Below the pieces are notes generated by a model, which saw nothing but the letters and a program-made list of their open reading frames with translations, ran no database searches and was not told the origin of the DNA. A stretch of DNA of 64,000 nucleotides from Erpetoichthys calabaricus (lineage: Eukaryota > Chordata > Cladistia > Polypteriformes > Polypteridae), in contig NC_041395.2 in the NCBI RefSeq assembly GCF_900747795.2, positions 171,857,064 to 171,921,063 on the forward strand, read 5' to 3'. This document shows, piece by piece, positions 11,939 through 24,650 of this stretch; position 1 is the stretch's first letter; the number at the start of each line of letters is the position of its first letter. Position numbers and translations under genes: made by a program.

Positions 11939-12690
11939 TCTATATTACTAAATGACAGTTTAATATATGCATGGACGCCGGACGCATGACGCACCGAGGC
12001 GCATGCGCACAGCGCCCCAGAGTCAAACCCAGCGGCTTCCCAGAGTCAGTAGGTGGCGCCCAAACAACACAACCTGTAAACTAAACTTGCTCTAATCCAC
12101 TGTGCCAGCGGTCAGTGTGGCATATTTGAATCACATAATGGTAATTCAGTATTAAAAGTAAGTTGGATTATGATTCCTAACAGTAAACGACTTCTACCTA
12201 ACGACACAGCCACAGAACAACAAAGACGAGACCGCATGGATAAAAACAATACACGGAGGCTCCTACAACGTGCTTCAGAAACACCAGAAGCAAAGACGTC
12301 ACGGCTCCACAATGAAAGAGCTCAACTAACAGAAATACAAAACGAGCCCGTATGGATAAACACAATGAACGAAGGCGCCCACAACGCGCTTCTGACACAG
12401 CAGAGGCAAAGGAGTCACGGCTCCAAATGGAAAGAGCTCAATGATTAGTAATACAAAACCGAGCCCGTATGGCTACAACCTGTAAACGAGCCTGTATGGA
12501 TAAAAACAATGAACGAAGGCGCCCACACAAAGAAACTGCTTTAGTACAAATATGTTTATTTAATTAAATGAAAACTTTACCAGGACGCTCCCACCCTCCA
12601 TCACTTTTCATTCCTCCACAGATCGGAGGGAATAGAAACTGATTGCCATTCTTGCATTTGCGATTCTTTAGAGAATCGGGGGTTTACTGG
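11939..12690 (+). mobile_element. Non-autonomous Helitron, 752 bp
   Basis: The 5' end is TCTATATTACTAAATGACAG preceded by A. The 3' end has a hairpin (GATTCTTTAGAGAATC) followed by CTGG at 12687-12690 and then T, matching the TC...CTRR ends and A/T target of Helitrons. Positions about 12170-12448 keep a frame with RLLQRASETPEAKTSRLHNERAQ, repeated in part. It resembles the basic, repeat-rich N-terminal region before the Rep domain of autonomous Helitrons. Rep and helicase motifs are absent, so this is an internal-deletion derivative. Confidence 0.75.
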
Positions 12691-12892
12691 TATGTATCTA
12701 AAAAAGAAAGAATGGATAAATGATGGTGGCACATTTGTATTCTCTGTCAGTTAAAACTATATTTACTAAATGGCAGAACCAAGGCACAAATAGACTAGAA
12801 AAGTAACCACCTGTCATCATGTAGTCAAACGACATTTTGTGCATGTGCCTATAGAGGCACACTAACTTATTTCAGCCATGATATATTAAATT

Positions 12893-13175
12893 GGTGTGGC
12901 ATAATGACCCAGAGATTAGTGTTGCTTCTTAATAGAGCCTGTTTGTTGGTTGAAATCCTGTGTTTGTTAATCTTCTGTGTGGATTCTGCATGCTTTCATA
13001 ATGTCTGAATGGGTTTTTCTCAAACAGTTTCAAAACATGCAGGCTAGATTGACGGTTAACTCTGCATCTTACAAGGGGAGTGTGTGCGACTCCCGCAAAC
13101 TGGGACACTGTCCAGAGTTGACTTCTACCTTAAGCCTTGTGCTGCCATGATGGGCTCTGGTCCATTGCACCCGTG
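12893..13175 (+). mobile_element. Decayed V-SINE-like SINE
   Basis: Recognisable blocks: GGTGTGGCATAATGACCCAG at the head, GTGTGGATTCTGCATGCTTTC in the centre, AAAACATGCAGGCTAGATTG, and a tail of GGGACACTGTCCAG. Much more diverged than the copies at 935 or 7051. Confidence 0.6.
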
Positions 13176-16100
13176 AATTGGTTTTAACATGTCTAGTAAT
13201 GTTATATGTTGTATTATTTAGATGATTATAAATTGGGCTATTATAAGTTTGTGTGTGGGCAGGAGCACAAGTGTGTTGGGTAATGATCGGGAATTAAATT
13301 CAGGTCTGCTTTAAATCTAATGTAAAGTTTGTGGATATCACATAACAAAGTATAGCGCCAAATACCGTAGAGTCAGTAGAAACATTATAAAAGAAACTGG
13401 CACAATTCAGAGGTCAATACAGTATGTGCCCTATGAACTTTAATGAAAAATAAAAGTTTAAACATACAAAGTAAAATTCTTAGATATAATAACACAATGG
13501 AGGGTAGACGTTTCAAGACTAACTTGTCACAATTCACAAACAGATGGAAGTGTTTCAAAAGGTTAACACGACAATGTTTAATAAACAGTTCAATGCTGTG
13601 TTGAAATCAAGTCAAAGGAATATATATACTTAAGCTATATAACACCATTGTGAGACCTCATCAGGAACTTTGTGTGTAGTTTTGATCTCCAAATTAATAA
13701 AAAGTAAAGAAGGGAGAAAGTAAAAAAATTGAGTCTAGGACTGAGGGATATGAGCTGCAAGAAGATTAGCAAACAAAGATTAAGAGAAAACTTAGATAAA
13801 AGTGTTTAAAATTATAAACTGGGTTTGTTAAGGATTGATGTCTGCTGATATTTTAAAATGGGTAATGCAGCAATAACACAGGGTCACAGGTACAGGGTGG
13901 TTTAAGGGTAAAATTTACACTTATGTTAAAAATTATTTCTTCACAAAGAAAACCACATATTCGTGTACCAAATTAGTTAGTTTGGTAGCACTTTAGTGGC
14001 TACTTTGAAAAGGATGAATACTGATAAATGAGCTATATTGAACTTACTTCCCTGATTTTGTCAAAACTTTTGGTATGTGCCTATGTTGCCAAGTTAAGCT
14101 CCGCCCTCCTGTAAAATGGAATGAAAAACCCAATTCCATAAACGATTTGATGGATAATTTAAAATTATACATCTATGCAATCCATAATGAAAAGTTTTTT
14201 TTTCTTTTTAAATTTTGACATCTCTGTTTAAGTTCCTGGTTTATTGCAGAGCTGTGTTAACAGACTAAGTCATTTAGTAAAGCCTGAAAAGTATTTCCAA
14301 CTCTTTTTTTTTTTTTTTTTTTTGCATTTATGGAGAAGTCTTAAACATGAATATGCCTGTTCCAAGTAAACATGCAGTCCAGACTTCAATATCTTTATGT
14401 GGAAGAGAAGTAGTTGCTGCACTTGCTTTCAATGTATGATGTATTTAAGATGACTATCCTTTAAATTAATATTAATATGTATGACAAGGGTACGGTTGTC
14501 ATTTAAAACTCTCCAATTCCTTATGTGTTTGTACCTCTACATTTAGAAAGGTCAGCTCTATCCTGTTCACATTGACCTCTTGTAAAATCCACAGAGCTTT
14601 TCCATCTACTATTTCCACTTTGTTTGGCATCTCCTGGAGGTATTATTTCATATAGAAACTTTCACAAAGATTTTAAAGCATACAGATACAGAATAAATCA
14701 CAGAGATACAAATTGGAGAGAAGGTTAAACAACAATGACTTGTTATAATTTAATGCATCTCCAAGTCCACCTCCTTTGCCATTAAAACTGCTGTCAGCCA
14801 AGCACACCTTGCTTATTAAACAGCAATAAAATTGCACGTCGGAGACTTAGCTGCTCATTCTCTAAATTTGCCTTCCTTCTTTTATCTGCTCATTCTGTTT
14901 GGTATACAGCATTTACTTATTTAACTCCTCCAATTTTAGGTTGTGTATGACATATGTGGGTGGCTTAGATGACGAAACACAAGCGTTTCAATGATACTAA
15001 GTACCTTCACTGAAATCACATGGTTGAAACCTGCTATCAGTTGTGGACAGATTAGGGGAAAGTTCATCTCTGGTGGAAAAGAAAGCAGCTACCTCAGGCA
15101 CACTGTACACCTAGCTCATAGTCATTTGATATTATACTGTATTACATAGCATTTCATTTCAGAAAAGCTAACCTTTCTTTCATTATATTATAATTCAATG
15201 TTGCCACATTTAATGATGTACCACTGACAGCACTTATTGCTTGTGTTCAGAGATGTGTCATTGGTATCAGAAAACCTGATTTGTACCTTCTCTGCATATG
15301 CTGGTGTGAACACAAATTATGGGTCACTGTTTCAGAATGACTAACATCTATTTCCGAGGCCTCAAGTTTTATAATTATATATGGTTAGTAAGATTATTTC
15401 AGGAACCTAAATTAAATGTATATGCTTATGGTTTATCAGGATGCTTTGCTAAGAGTAGGATGAGTAGGTCAAGTATAGATCCATCTTTAAATGCATCTTG
15501 TAGCAATGTATAGCCACATCCAGGATAGACTTTGCAAGTCAATTCTACCATTGTGACTTTCCTCTAGCAACACTCTAAGACTGGGCCCCTCCTACTTTAG
15601 GACAGGGAAGGTCAGTTGACCAAATGGCCATCCACTTCTTCACCCCCAGTAAACAGTATCTAGACCCACTAGCATTTCATATTACATACAAACTTGTAAA
15701 ATTTACAAACTGTTGAACGTTGGGTTCCATAAAGCTTGACCTTTGAAGACAAAACTATATAGATATAGGAGTGTTCACAGATTTGTTTTGTATGTTTTTG
15801 TTACTGGGAATGTAATACATACATCACTTTGAACCAGAAGGATGGTTTCACATTCCATCAAGGTTTGGTTCCCTTCCACCTCTAATTCCCTGTAAAATTG
15901 GGACGGGTTCTCTATGACTATAACCTACTATAGATATATAAGATAGAAAATTGAAGGAAATGTAATAATCCTAGGGATCTTTGTTCAAAAGTTAGGCTGC
16001 AAGTCTATATTATACCTAAAAGGGTGGAGAAACGGTTACTCTTATCTGGGCAGTGGATTCATACTGCTTTTTGACATGTTGGATTTTGTGCTGCATGCAA

Positions 16101-18280
16101 GTAAAGTTTGGATTACATTCACCTGGCCGCCATGCTGAATTCCTCAAGATAACTATTTCAGGTCCCACTGTTTAACATGGAGTTCACCATAAAATTGTTA
16201 AATAATAATATGCTTTGAGTTAAATTAACAAAATGTTGTTTGTGGTCATATTGTGTGTCTTGGTCTCTAATAATTCCTGTAGCATTAAAATGACTCTTCC
16301 TTCATGACAGCATGACCGATACTGCAGCTTTACAATGGTGACATGTCGCCACAGTGATACTGATACCTTGGTGTGGGTGTGGTTTCATTTCTAGTTTGAA
16401 TCACTTCCCACTCCTGGCTGTTTAGAGAGGGTCTTCTTAAACTTTGCCAATCTGCGGTTCACTTTATCTCCTCATGTCCTTCTATTTACGTATACCTAAT
16501 ATGTTTCTTTAGGGCTGGAGTTCTCCATTTTGCACTCCAAGCTTTACATTTTCACAGGTTTAACAGAAACGGTAAGCAGGATCAGACTTTGATCCTGGCA
16601 GGTTTGCAAACCCTATTCAGTCAACAATTAACTCTACAGGGAGAAGGAAGTAATGAAAATGATGAGCAATAAAACGAGGACGTCATTGTTTACAAGTGAG
16701 CAGTTGCAGGGTTGCGCTGAGCGAAACTCTGGCTAGTGGAACTGATCCAATAGAATGCAAATGAATCATACTCATTTTTATCACTTTCTATGAAAGAATT
16801 ACACATATACAATATGCATAAGCCCATAGTTAAGCTCCTGGTGCTTTTCTAGGAAGCCATTGAAAGAATACTTTTTTCTGATGTTTAATCATAGATGTGT
16901 GACTAACAGCCAAGCATATGAATCTTCAGGGAAGTGAAGAGTGTATTCTGCTGTAGTATAACATGGGTGTGACTGGGCATCACCAGTATGAATATGAAAC
17001 ATAAGGACACAGAGGCAAATGACCTGGCTGGGTGGAGAAGTAAGCCCCATTTGAGGGCTGCAACCAAGCAGGGAAAGTGGAAAAGTATGCTATCTTCTTA
17101 GCAAATCCACCATCATGTGGCCTGAGTTATAGAATTCGTTCATGATACAATTCTTTTCTCAGTGTAGACTTTCTTTACTAGGCAGTAAAGATGTTAGCTC
17201 TACATTTTTTCTCCTAGGTCATACTCTGCAATCTTAAAGATAATCAAGCACTTATAGAGCTGTGCTAAAAGGCCTGCTTCGCTACTTAAATAAGCATTGG
17301 GAGGAAAAGCCAGTGACACAAATGAGCAGATAGTGTAACCAGCAGGTGAAAGATTATTGGAGCTAGATGAAAGGTGCCATGGAAAGTCAGCAGTGGCAGC
17401 AATGGTGTTAGAAGGTGGCCAAGGAAGGAAAGAGCCTCCTATAAATGTGATGTGTGCGACCGAGAGACAAACACAGAGCTTGATAGTGTGTTAGACTGCC
17501 AGCACCAGTGAAGATAAAATACCAGCTAGACTGTGGGCATTAAAAAAAATGAAAATCTACCAAAATCTATTCAAATCTATTAAAAATTGTATAGTATCAT
17601 ACAGTACAACCACCAGTGTTAAAAGATTTCTCAACATCAAGATCAAATACTCAAAAGTAAAAGCAGAAACATAAATAAACATTAAATATTCAATATAGAT
17701 GACTATACACAGATTTCCAAGTCTTCTTTATACTGTGAGATGCACTCTCTACTTCCAAACCACCATTATGTGATTACATTTAATGCTTTTTCCTTCTTCT
17801 CTGTTAAAATTAATATTCTTTGCATTTAAATGAACCATATAGTAGGTCAAACTTGAACTAATTCCAGGTTCATCTGTTGTTATTTGGACGATGCAAATGT
17901 ATCCGTTTAATGTTACATCCAAATTGAATTCACATAATCATTTTTTTAAATGTATATAAATGAAACGAGCTACAGACTCAGGGTCCCCCGGATCCACCTG
18001 AATTACTGCTGCTTGCAGTCTGAGGATTGAAAGTCATTTGTAAGTCATTATTGTAAGTTATACAATCCTATCGTCTTAGTAAAATTAAATTCTCACTAAC
18101 TACCTGTTACCAAACCTGTTCTGGACAACTGCTTTTCTAAAATTCTTTCCATTAATTTAATTTCATCATATAAGACACAGGGAATTTGTGGGTTAACTGT
18201 TTCAGGATTTCACTGGGATTCATTTATTCTCACATTGCAAGGTCAAATAGTAGTCTCCCTAGTTGACAGCATTTACACAT
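13176..18280. other. Intergenic DNA, little recognised
   Basis: AT-rich unique sequence with a poly-T run near 14307-14323. No frame above about 65 codons, no RNA gene and no repeat family recognised. Confidence 0.4.
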
Positions 18281-18847
18281 TGTGAATGTAGATGGCGCTA
18301 TACCAGCACTTGACCCGACACAGACAGACACGGGAGGCACACTACTAAAAAGTGCTTTTATTTTTTCTTCGCTCTTGTGGAACATCTTCCCCGTCCCCAC
18401 AACACAGTCCAAAGCACATCACTGCACACAATACTTTCCTTTCTTCACCACTCCTCACCGGCAAGCTTAGTCCCTCTCCTCCCGACTCCAGCTCCTGGAG
18501 TGGTGGCTGCTGGCTCCTTTTATAGCCCACCCGGAAGTGCTCCAGGTGTTTGATGACATGTTTCTAGCTGTACTTCCGGGTGTGGCGGAAGGGCCGCCCA
18601 CACAGGCTCAGGAACAACTGCAGCAACCCCTGGCAGCACCCCTGGATCCCAACAGGGTTGTAGGGAACTCCATCTCCCGTGGAGCTCTGTGGGAATCCAA
18701 GGCACCACTGCCACCCAGGGGGGCTGCCATCTAGCGTCCTGGGGGAGGTACTGTTCTGTCCAGGCTTGCTCCATACAGTGAAGAGGTGTCCCAGTCGGAC
18801 AAGGGCGCCGGCTGTCTGTGATAACATGAAACGCTGAGGTGCACCAC
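18281..18847 (-). mobile_element. Probable solo LTR fossil
   Basis: A GC-richer block unlike its AT-rich flanks. On the minus strand it has, in order, a GC-rich upstream part, a TATAAAAG box just after GGGTGGGC, about 150 bases on an AATAAA-type signal, then a short end finishing in CA. That is the U3-R-U5 plan of a long terminal repeat. No internal coding region adjoins it, so it would be a solo LTR. Ends are approximate and I could not find a convincing target duplication. Family not assigned; an unrelated GC-rich repeat is possible. Confidence 0.45.
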
Positions 18848-19370
18848 ATTTCAGAATCTCTAATCACCAGCTTGTTTTTCTAAAGAGGAATACACTGGTA
18901 AACATATTATTATTTCAAATAGTGTACTTAAATTGCAAGGACACACTTAAGATATACATGGAAACATTAATGGGAAAATATAGAACAGCAGACAAGTATG
19001 AAGCAGAAAGGTTCAGAAATATGCCATTTCATTTTTAATATTTTGGAAACTTGCATGAGCGACATTTTTTCACCAAATGCAAGTGGCACATATATTACAA
19101 CTTCAGTTCTCCCTTTGCTATTAGGGTATACTTTCTATGAAGCAAACAGATCACGGCTGGGGCTGTTGTTAACGGTGTCAACAATTTCCTTTATGCCTCG
19201 AGTAGAGGGAAGCTTCACATTTCAAAATTACTACAATTTATTAACACCTTCCAACCTGCTAACCTTAGTAAACAACTAAAGCAGCTAGTGGCACAGATCC
19301 CTTTACTTACTATGGATGCATTTTTTATAAAAATATGAAGGGGATTTTTTGTATTACATCAAACGAAATT
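18848..19370. other. Intergenic DNA, nothing recognised
   Basis: One 93-codon open frame (18998-19279) has no recognisable motif and no splice or gene context; I regard it as chance. Confidence 0.4.
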
Positions 19371-19498
19371 TTAGTACTAGGGTGTTGTAGCATGTTAGCC
19401 ATTATGAATGTAATGAGAAGGCCTGAGTTGCCTCAAAAGCTTGCATATTGAAATCTTTTAGTTAGCCAATAAAAGGTGTCATTTTGCTTGACTTCTCA
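19371..19498 (+). repeat. Partial copy of a foldback repeat family
   Basis: Shares TTAGTACTAGGGTGTTGTA at one end and GTTAGCCAATAAAAGGTGTC near the other with the palindromic repeat at 52686-52954. Here the outer part of one arm is joined to the inner part of the opposite arm, as if the hairpin centre had been deleted. Confidence 0.7.
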
Positions 19499-22400
19499 CA
19501 TCAAAAATAACAAACATTTTGTTTGCTGTGAGTCACTCTTTCATAACTTTTCACTTTGTTCCTGTCTGCGTGAGGTGAAAATCTTTGTAAACTAAGACCG
19601 CTTTTTCACTTGAGCATGGCTCACTATGTACACTCTACAGTGTAATAAACTTTTTGAAGCTCCTGGTCCTCTGGATGAATTCACTCAATTAGCACTTTTT
19701 CCAGCTTTTTAAGGCTGATAACTTTTTCATAATCTGCTAACTTTGACTGAGCATGTTGCAATTTGTCTTAATTAATATTTCCAAAAAGATTTTCTGTGTC
19801 TTGGATTTTTCCAGTACTGTTGTTTACTGAAAATTAATAGATGCTAACATAGTATATTTAGATAAGAACTGTGAGCTAAGTATATTGTTTTTGAAATAAG
19901 GAGTCTAACATGGTGAAGAGAAGAGAAAAATTGTGGACTAATGCAGTTATGAGTAATTTTTAGTCTACAGTTACAACAGCGTTGAGAGGTCTTTAATCAT
20001 CAATCTCTAATTATCTAGGTTGCCTAAGTTGCACTCATATTGTGTGCTTCCCTTGCATTTCGAAGATCAAAATACATACTTTTCAAGTATCTCTTTTTAG
20101 CCCTTATATTGATAAACAGCATTTCAATGTAGATTTAGTATATTTGTGACACCCAAAGCTGCTCTTTTGAGACCTATAGCTATTTTACGCTGGAACTATT
20201 GTAAATTCCAACTTCTCATAACAGCAAAAAATGTTAGCAGTAACATGTAATCTTGCCAGTTATCTTTTTTGCATTTGTAGTCAACAAAAGTCACTATCTG
20301 CATATATCAGTCAATCCATTTTGAATGTATAGCTTCTTCTGTTTAATGGTTGAATAGTGATGGAAGTAGGTAAGGTAAGGTAATGACACTCGCTAGTCAG
20401 GGTGCTGGAGAGCGATGATGTGTTGCACATATGCAAGTTAAGAATTGCATTGTATTCTTTACATGTGACAATAATAAGTGTGTAAACCTATAATCTATAA
20501 TCAAGTTCATTATTTTGTAAAATAAATTGTGATGTTGCTCGTTAATATATATGCTGCATAAAATAAATGATTCAGTGATTTGCTTATTGATTAATTCACT
20601 GATTTGTAACTAGTAAATGTAAAAAAAAAAGATTGTATAATACATAATAAATGTGAAGAATGTAACAAGTAACAATATTGCATCGCACCTCATTTTTAGA
20701 TTGGATATAAATTATTTTGCATAGCTGGATTTTAATTATTCATTTTGTAAATAAAAAGCATCGACTTAGACTTGATAGAAAATCGATAGCACTACAAACA
20801 CAGATATTGAGCTCTGTGTCCCGGAACATGAAAGCTCTTACTTCCTTATCAAGCAATTGTTTTATTTATAGAAACAGAAAACTTACCATTCAAATGAAAA
20901 AAAAGTTGAAGTGACATGCTTTGTCTTTACAGAGTTCACTGTCCCTCTTGTGCTTGGAATGTTTGCTTAGCATTTTGACATCATGTGTTTAAGGTCTTTG
21001 GCCCACCGTTGGGACCATTTATTCCAAGAATATGTCCAGTCTCGTGTATTTCTCGTGTTCCTCATAGCACCAGATCATTCAGGTAAGATGATTTTCAATT
21101 AAAACATTTTTTTATTATAACACCCTGTACAATGGAGTTTCCACAGTATATTTAACTGCATAGTATTTTAAATTTGAATACATGTATATTATACAGCAAT
21201 AAAAAAACAACAGATACTAAAATATTTAATGTGCCTCAGTATATGGAATCATATATTGGGATTGAATATAATAAATAAATTACACTAAATGCAGAAGAAA
21301 GAGCATAAAATATCTCTTAATATTACAATATGAAGACATACAAAGACAAATGTAGATACACAAGGGAAAGACAGAAGCGGCACTGACTGAGACTTCTAGA
21401 TCTTTGTGCTTCTCATATGGAGATACTATACATGTCCGAGATCACAGGAAATGGGGGGCACGAGATGTACAGATTTTGACTTTTATTTTGTGAAAGCACT
21501 CCTTTGTCAATAATTTAATGATAGTACTGTGAAAAGTAATATGGGAAATAAAGTGCTAGTGTTCTTTAGGCAGCACTTCGTGATGATGTTCATTATGAGG
21601 TGACATCAAAGCTATCTGTACTGTATTTCTTTTTATGATCATGCTGGGTGAAATAAAAACTGTATTAAAACCACTTTACTATTAAATCAGCTATGTAAAA
21701 TTAACCTTCTCAGTACTCAACTAGACAGGATGGTTAGAAAATAGATGGATGCTTTGTAATGCATGATATGATAAGGCCTGCTTGAAGTCACTGGATAAAC
21801 AAGATTACTTTGAAAAGCAGCATTTGATTGTGCTCACTACGAAATGAACTATGACAAAGATGAACTACCTTCTAAAGCTCTTTGTCATTTTGTTCTTTGT
21901 GAAAGGCACCATAAGGAGTAAAGATCAGCGCTTTGAAGAGAGTTACACAATTATGCTTATACTGAAAATCACTATAAAAACTAAACATTAGAGATCATTT
22001 AATTTCTAAAGCTATTTTCAAACATGATGATTATGAAAGGTACTGTAGAAGATAAATTGTAGTGGCTTTCTAAAATATTACATTACTGAAGTCATAATAG
22101 AATGTGTTATGTTAGTTAAAAGCAACCTTATTTGGAAAAATCTTGCACTTGTGCACAAAATGACTATATGGAATTAAATAAGAGTGGGCAAGGAAAAGCA
22201 TGTTATGGTTATGCATATTAAGAAAAGGCAATCTATAAAATGAACATTATCTTGTTATCTGTAAACCATACATATGACCATTGACAGATTATGGCCCAAT
22301 TTTCAGCACCATATTCTTGATCTCCTTGTTAATAGATTGGTAAAAGCCTGCCTGAAAGCAGATTAATCCATCAATGTGTGTAGTCAAAACAGCCGCACAG

Positions 22401-22609
22401 TCACACGTGCTTAAATATACAAATTCATTACACAGTATGTCAAAGTGAAATAACAGGTATTATTAGAATGATTAAAATAACTATTTACATCATACAAGAT
22501 CAAGCAAGAAATGCAGGAAAGTACCCAAATATTTCATTTCTATCTGATAATTAAACTATTACCGTCTTCACAGGTGCCCATAGCTGTACCCTTGGTTAAA
22601 AAAGAAAGA
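19499..22609. other. Region upstream of claudin exon 1a, nothing coding recognised
   Basis: AT-rich. The promoter for exon 1a should lie near its 3' end, but I see no clear TATA box or CpG island. Confidence 0.4.
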
Positions 22610-22829
22610 ATGAGCGTGTTGGCGTTGCAACTCTCAGGCTTTCTGGCTTCATTCCTGGGGTTCATACTACAAATTGTCTGCACCAGTTCCAGCAACTGGA
22701 AAGTCTCCAGCATGTCAGAATCTGTGATTACTGCTACGTGGATGTTTGAGGGCCTATGGATGAACTGTGCTGCCACCTCATCTGGATCCATCCAGTGCAA
22801 ATGGTTTTCCAGTGTTCTGGGACTTGAAG
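22610..22829 (+). CDS. CLDN10: Claudin-10-like, alternative first exon a
   Basis: Encodes 73 residues from ATG at 22610 (MSVLALQLSGFLASFLGF) plus the first base of the next codon; the donor is GAAG before GTATGT. It holds the first transmembrane helix (about residues 8-27) and nearly all of the first extracellular loop. The claudin signature is present: W in SSNWKVS, then GLWMNC and a second Cys ten residues on. The loop segment VITATWMFEGLWMNCA closely matches the CLDN10a first exon (VITATWVYQGLWMNCA), known in mammals to form anion-preferring tight-junction channels. Joined to exons 2-5 it gives 218 residues. An in-frame ATG lies upstream at 22511, but the segment after it is unlike a claudin N terminus, so I chose 22610. 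The gene could be a fish paralogue rather than the strict CLDN10 orthologue. Confidence 0.85.
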
Positions 22830-23234
22830 GTATGTGTTCCTGCATAGCCAACAATTCCTGAGTACAGATTCAACCATGTATGTAATGACATTATATTGTG
22901 AGTCTGCCCTACCAACTAAAGAAGCAGTGGGTTCAGGCCAACACTGACTTCTTAGCCGATGAAACTTAAAACTCTAGTCATCAGTTTTAAAGTCTGCACT
23001 TTTCCCCACCTCTACCACAAAATGCAAAAGTTGACATGCCATTTTAGGGATTTCTATCCCCTCCTTTTCCTTTAGCTAAAATTTTGACAGAAATTCGGCG
23101 GCAAGGATGTCCATGATTCACCTATACATTCATGTGGGTTCTTCTCTAAAGCATCTAGCTGTGTTTGAGCATTTGGTGTCTCTTGCTTGCTACTGAATTG
23201 TTTAACTTGGCATGTTGACACCTGCTAGTTTCTC

Positions 23235-23475
23235 ATGCACTTGAAAACTTTGCCCAATTATTTAGGTGCACTCTGCTTGTTGCAGCTGTATCACAATCCA
23301 AATTACCCAGGTTTGGAGCTCAAACCAGTTACTCAGTGTGGAGTGTCCACATTCTCCCCATATTTGTGTGGTTTCCTGTTTTACTTCAATTTCCTCTCCC
23401 ATTACAATTAGTGCAGGTTACAATAAGTTAATTGACAACTCAATTTGCTCTGCAGGTTCAGCTAAGCTGGCACAT
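23235..23475 (+). mobile_element. Heavily decayed V-SINE-like SINE
   Basis: Faint matches to the family order: a head near GTGCACTCTGCTTGTTGC, GTGTCCACATTCTCCCCATA in the centre, GGTTTCCTG, and TTAATTGACAACTC. Confidence 0.4.
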
Positions 23476-24540
23476 TTGTGAGAAAACATTTGTGAAAACT
23501 TTGGTATTTTTCTGAATTCTTGCATGAATGGGTCCTAAAATGAGAACTGCGTCCTTATTTACCAAATTTCTCTGAGTAAGAAAATGGTCGCAACTCGCTC
23601 AAAAATCTCGAGTGACACAATTCTAGCCCTACTCTCACTTTACCGGGATTTAGCAGAGCATACAAGTTGTCCAATCTCACTAGGAGCTGCCAGAACATGG
23701 CATTCAGGCAGATATCATCACGGACACCCTGGAAAAGGTAGACTTTTGTAGAAAAACTGCACAACAAGGAGCTCATAAAAAGATATTGATCTGGAAGAGA
23801 TGTGATAATATTCATCACATATTTTGTCAGTTATGTGATCGCTCCATCTACATGGAGAAGCCATGCTCTGTTAGCAGAAATGTAGTAATGAAAGTGTAAT
23901 GGTACATGTGAAATGCAGCATTACAATAGCAAATATTTGTATATTTTGCACCAAACTTTAAACAATACATGTGATAATAAGCAGATTAATACAATACTCA
24001 CTACTCCATGTAAGGTAATGTTAAAGTAAGCCGCATTCATGAAAATCGTCATGCACATAAAGATCATTGCCTCACGTGTAGATGAGCATTCATATGTGAA
24101 TCACAAGTGATATCACAGCATCAATACCCAGGTGGTCATGTGTGCAAACATATATTGTAGCAGCCAGCATATTATCCTAAAGATGAGAGGGAATGGTTGG
24201 GTGATTGATAGCAAAATGTCACACAGGTATGCTGAACTTTACATTACGCAAACCCTCGGAAAATTCCCTTCACATTTTACAAGCCTGGGAAGGCTCTGGA
24301 AGGCAGGCAGATACTTCTGGAGTATTGGATAAAGACAGCCTTGCAAAGATAATGTAGGATCACTGAGTGAGACATATCATGGCACAACTGAAGATACACT
24401 GGAAGAGTGAGCTTCACTTCAGAAACGTTGGAAGAATACCCGTAGCTAGTTTCAGTAGCTTTTACTTTACCAGGTGTTTTCTGTTGGCATAACAGCAGGA
24501 AGTTGATTCATCTGAAAGTATGGCTGTGGATCACCATCAG

Positions 24541-24650
24541 TTCATCCATTTTCTAAACCTGCTTTATCCTGCGCAGGGTCATGGGGAAACTAGAGCCTAC
24601 CCAGCAACGACCCAGTTTAAGAAAGTGAATGGACAGACAGACACTGGAAT
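24541..24650 (-). mobile_element. 3' part of a V-SINE-like SINE
   Basis: The block CATCCATTTTCTAAACCTGC and the following CAGGGTCATGGGG are the reverse complement of the usual SINE tail. Confidence 0.5.

Noticed and set aside
18520-18867. 115-codon minus-strand frame, Pro/Trp-rich
   Set aside because: It falls in the GC-rich LTR-like block, has no recognisable domain, and overlapping frames of similar length exist on both strands.
18998-19279. 93-codon plus-strand frame with hydrophobic stretches
   Set aside because: No family match that I can name, no splice sites, no promoter and an AT-rich composition; a chance frame is more likely.
20940-21090. Possible small exon ending at a GTAAGA donor before 21085
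   Set aside because: No convincing acceptor, start codon or protein similarity; it does not fit the claudin gene model.
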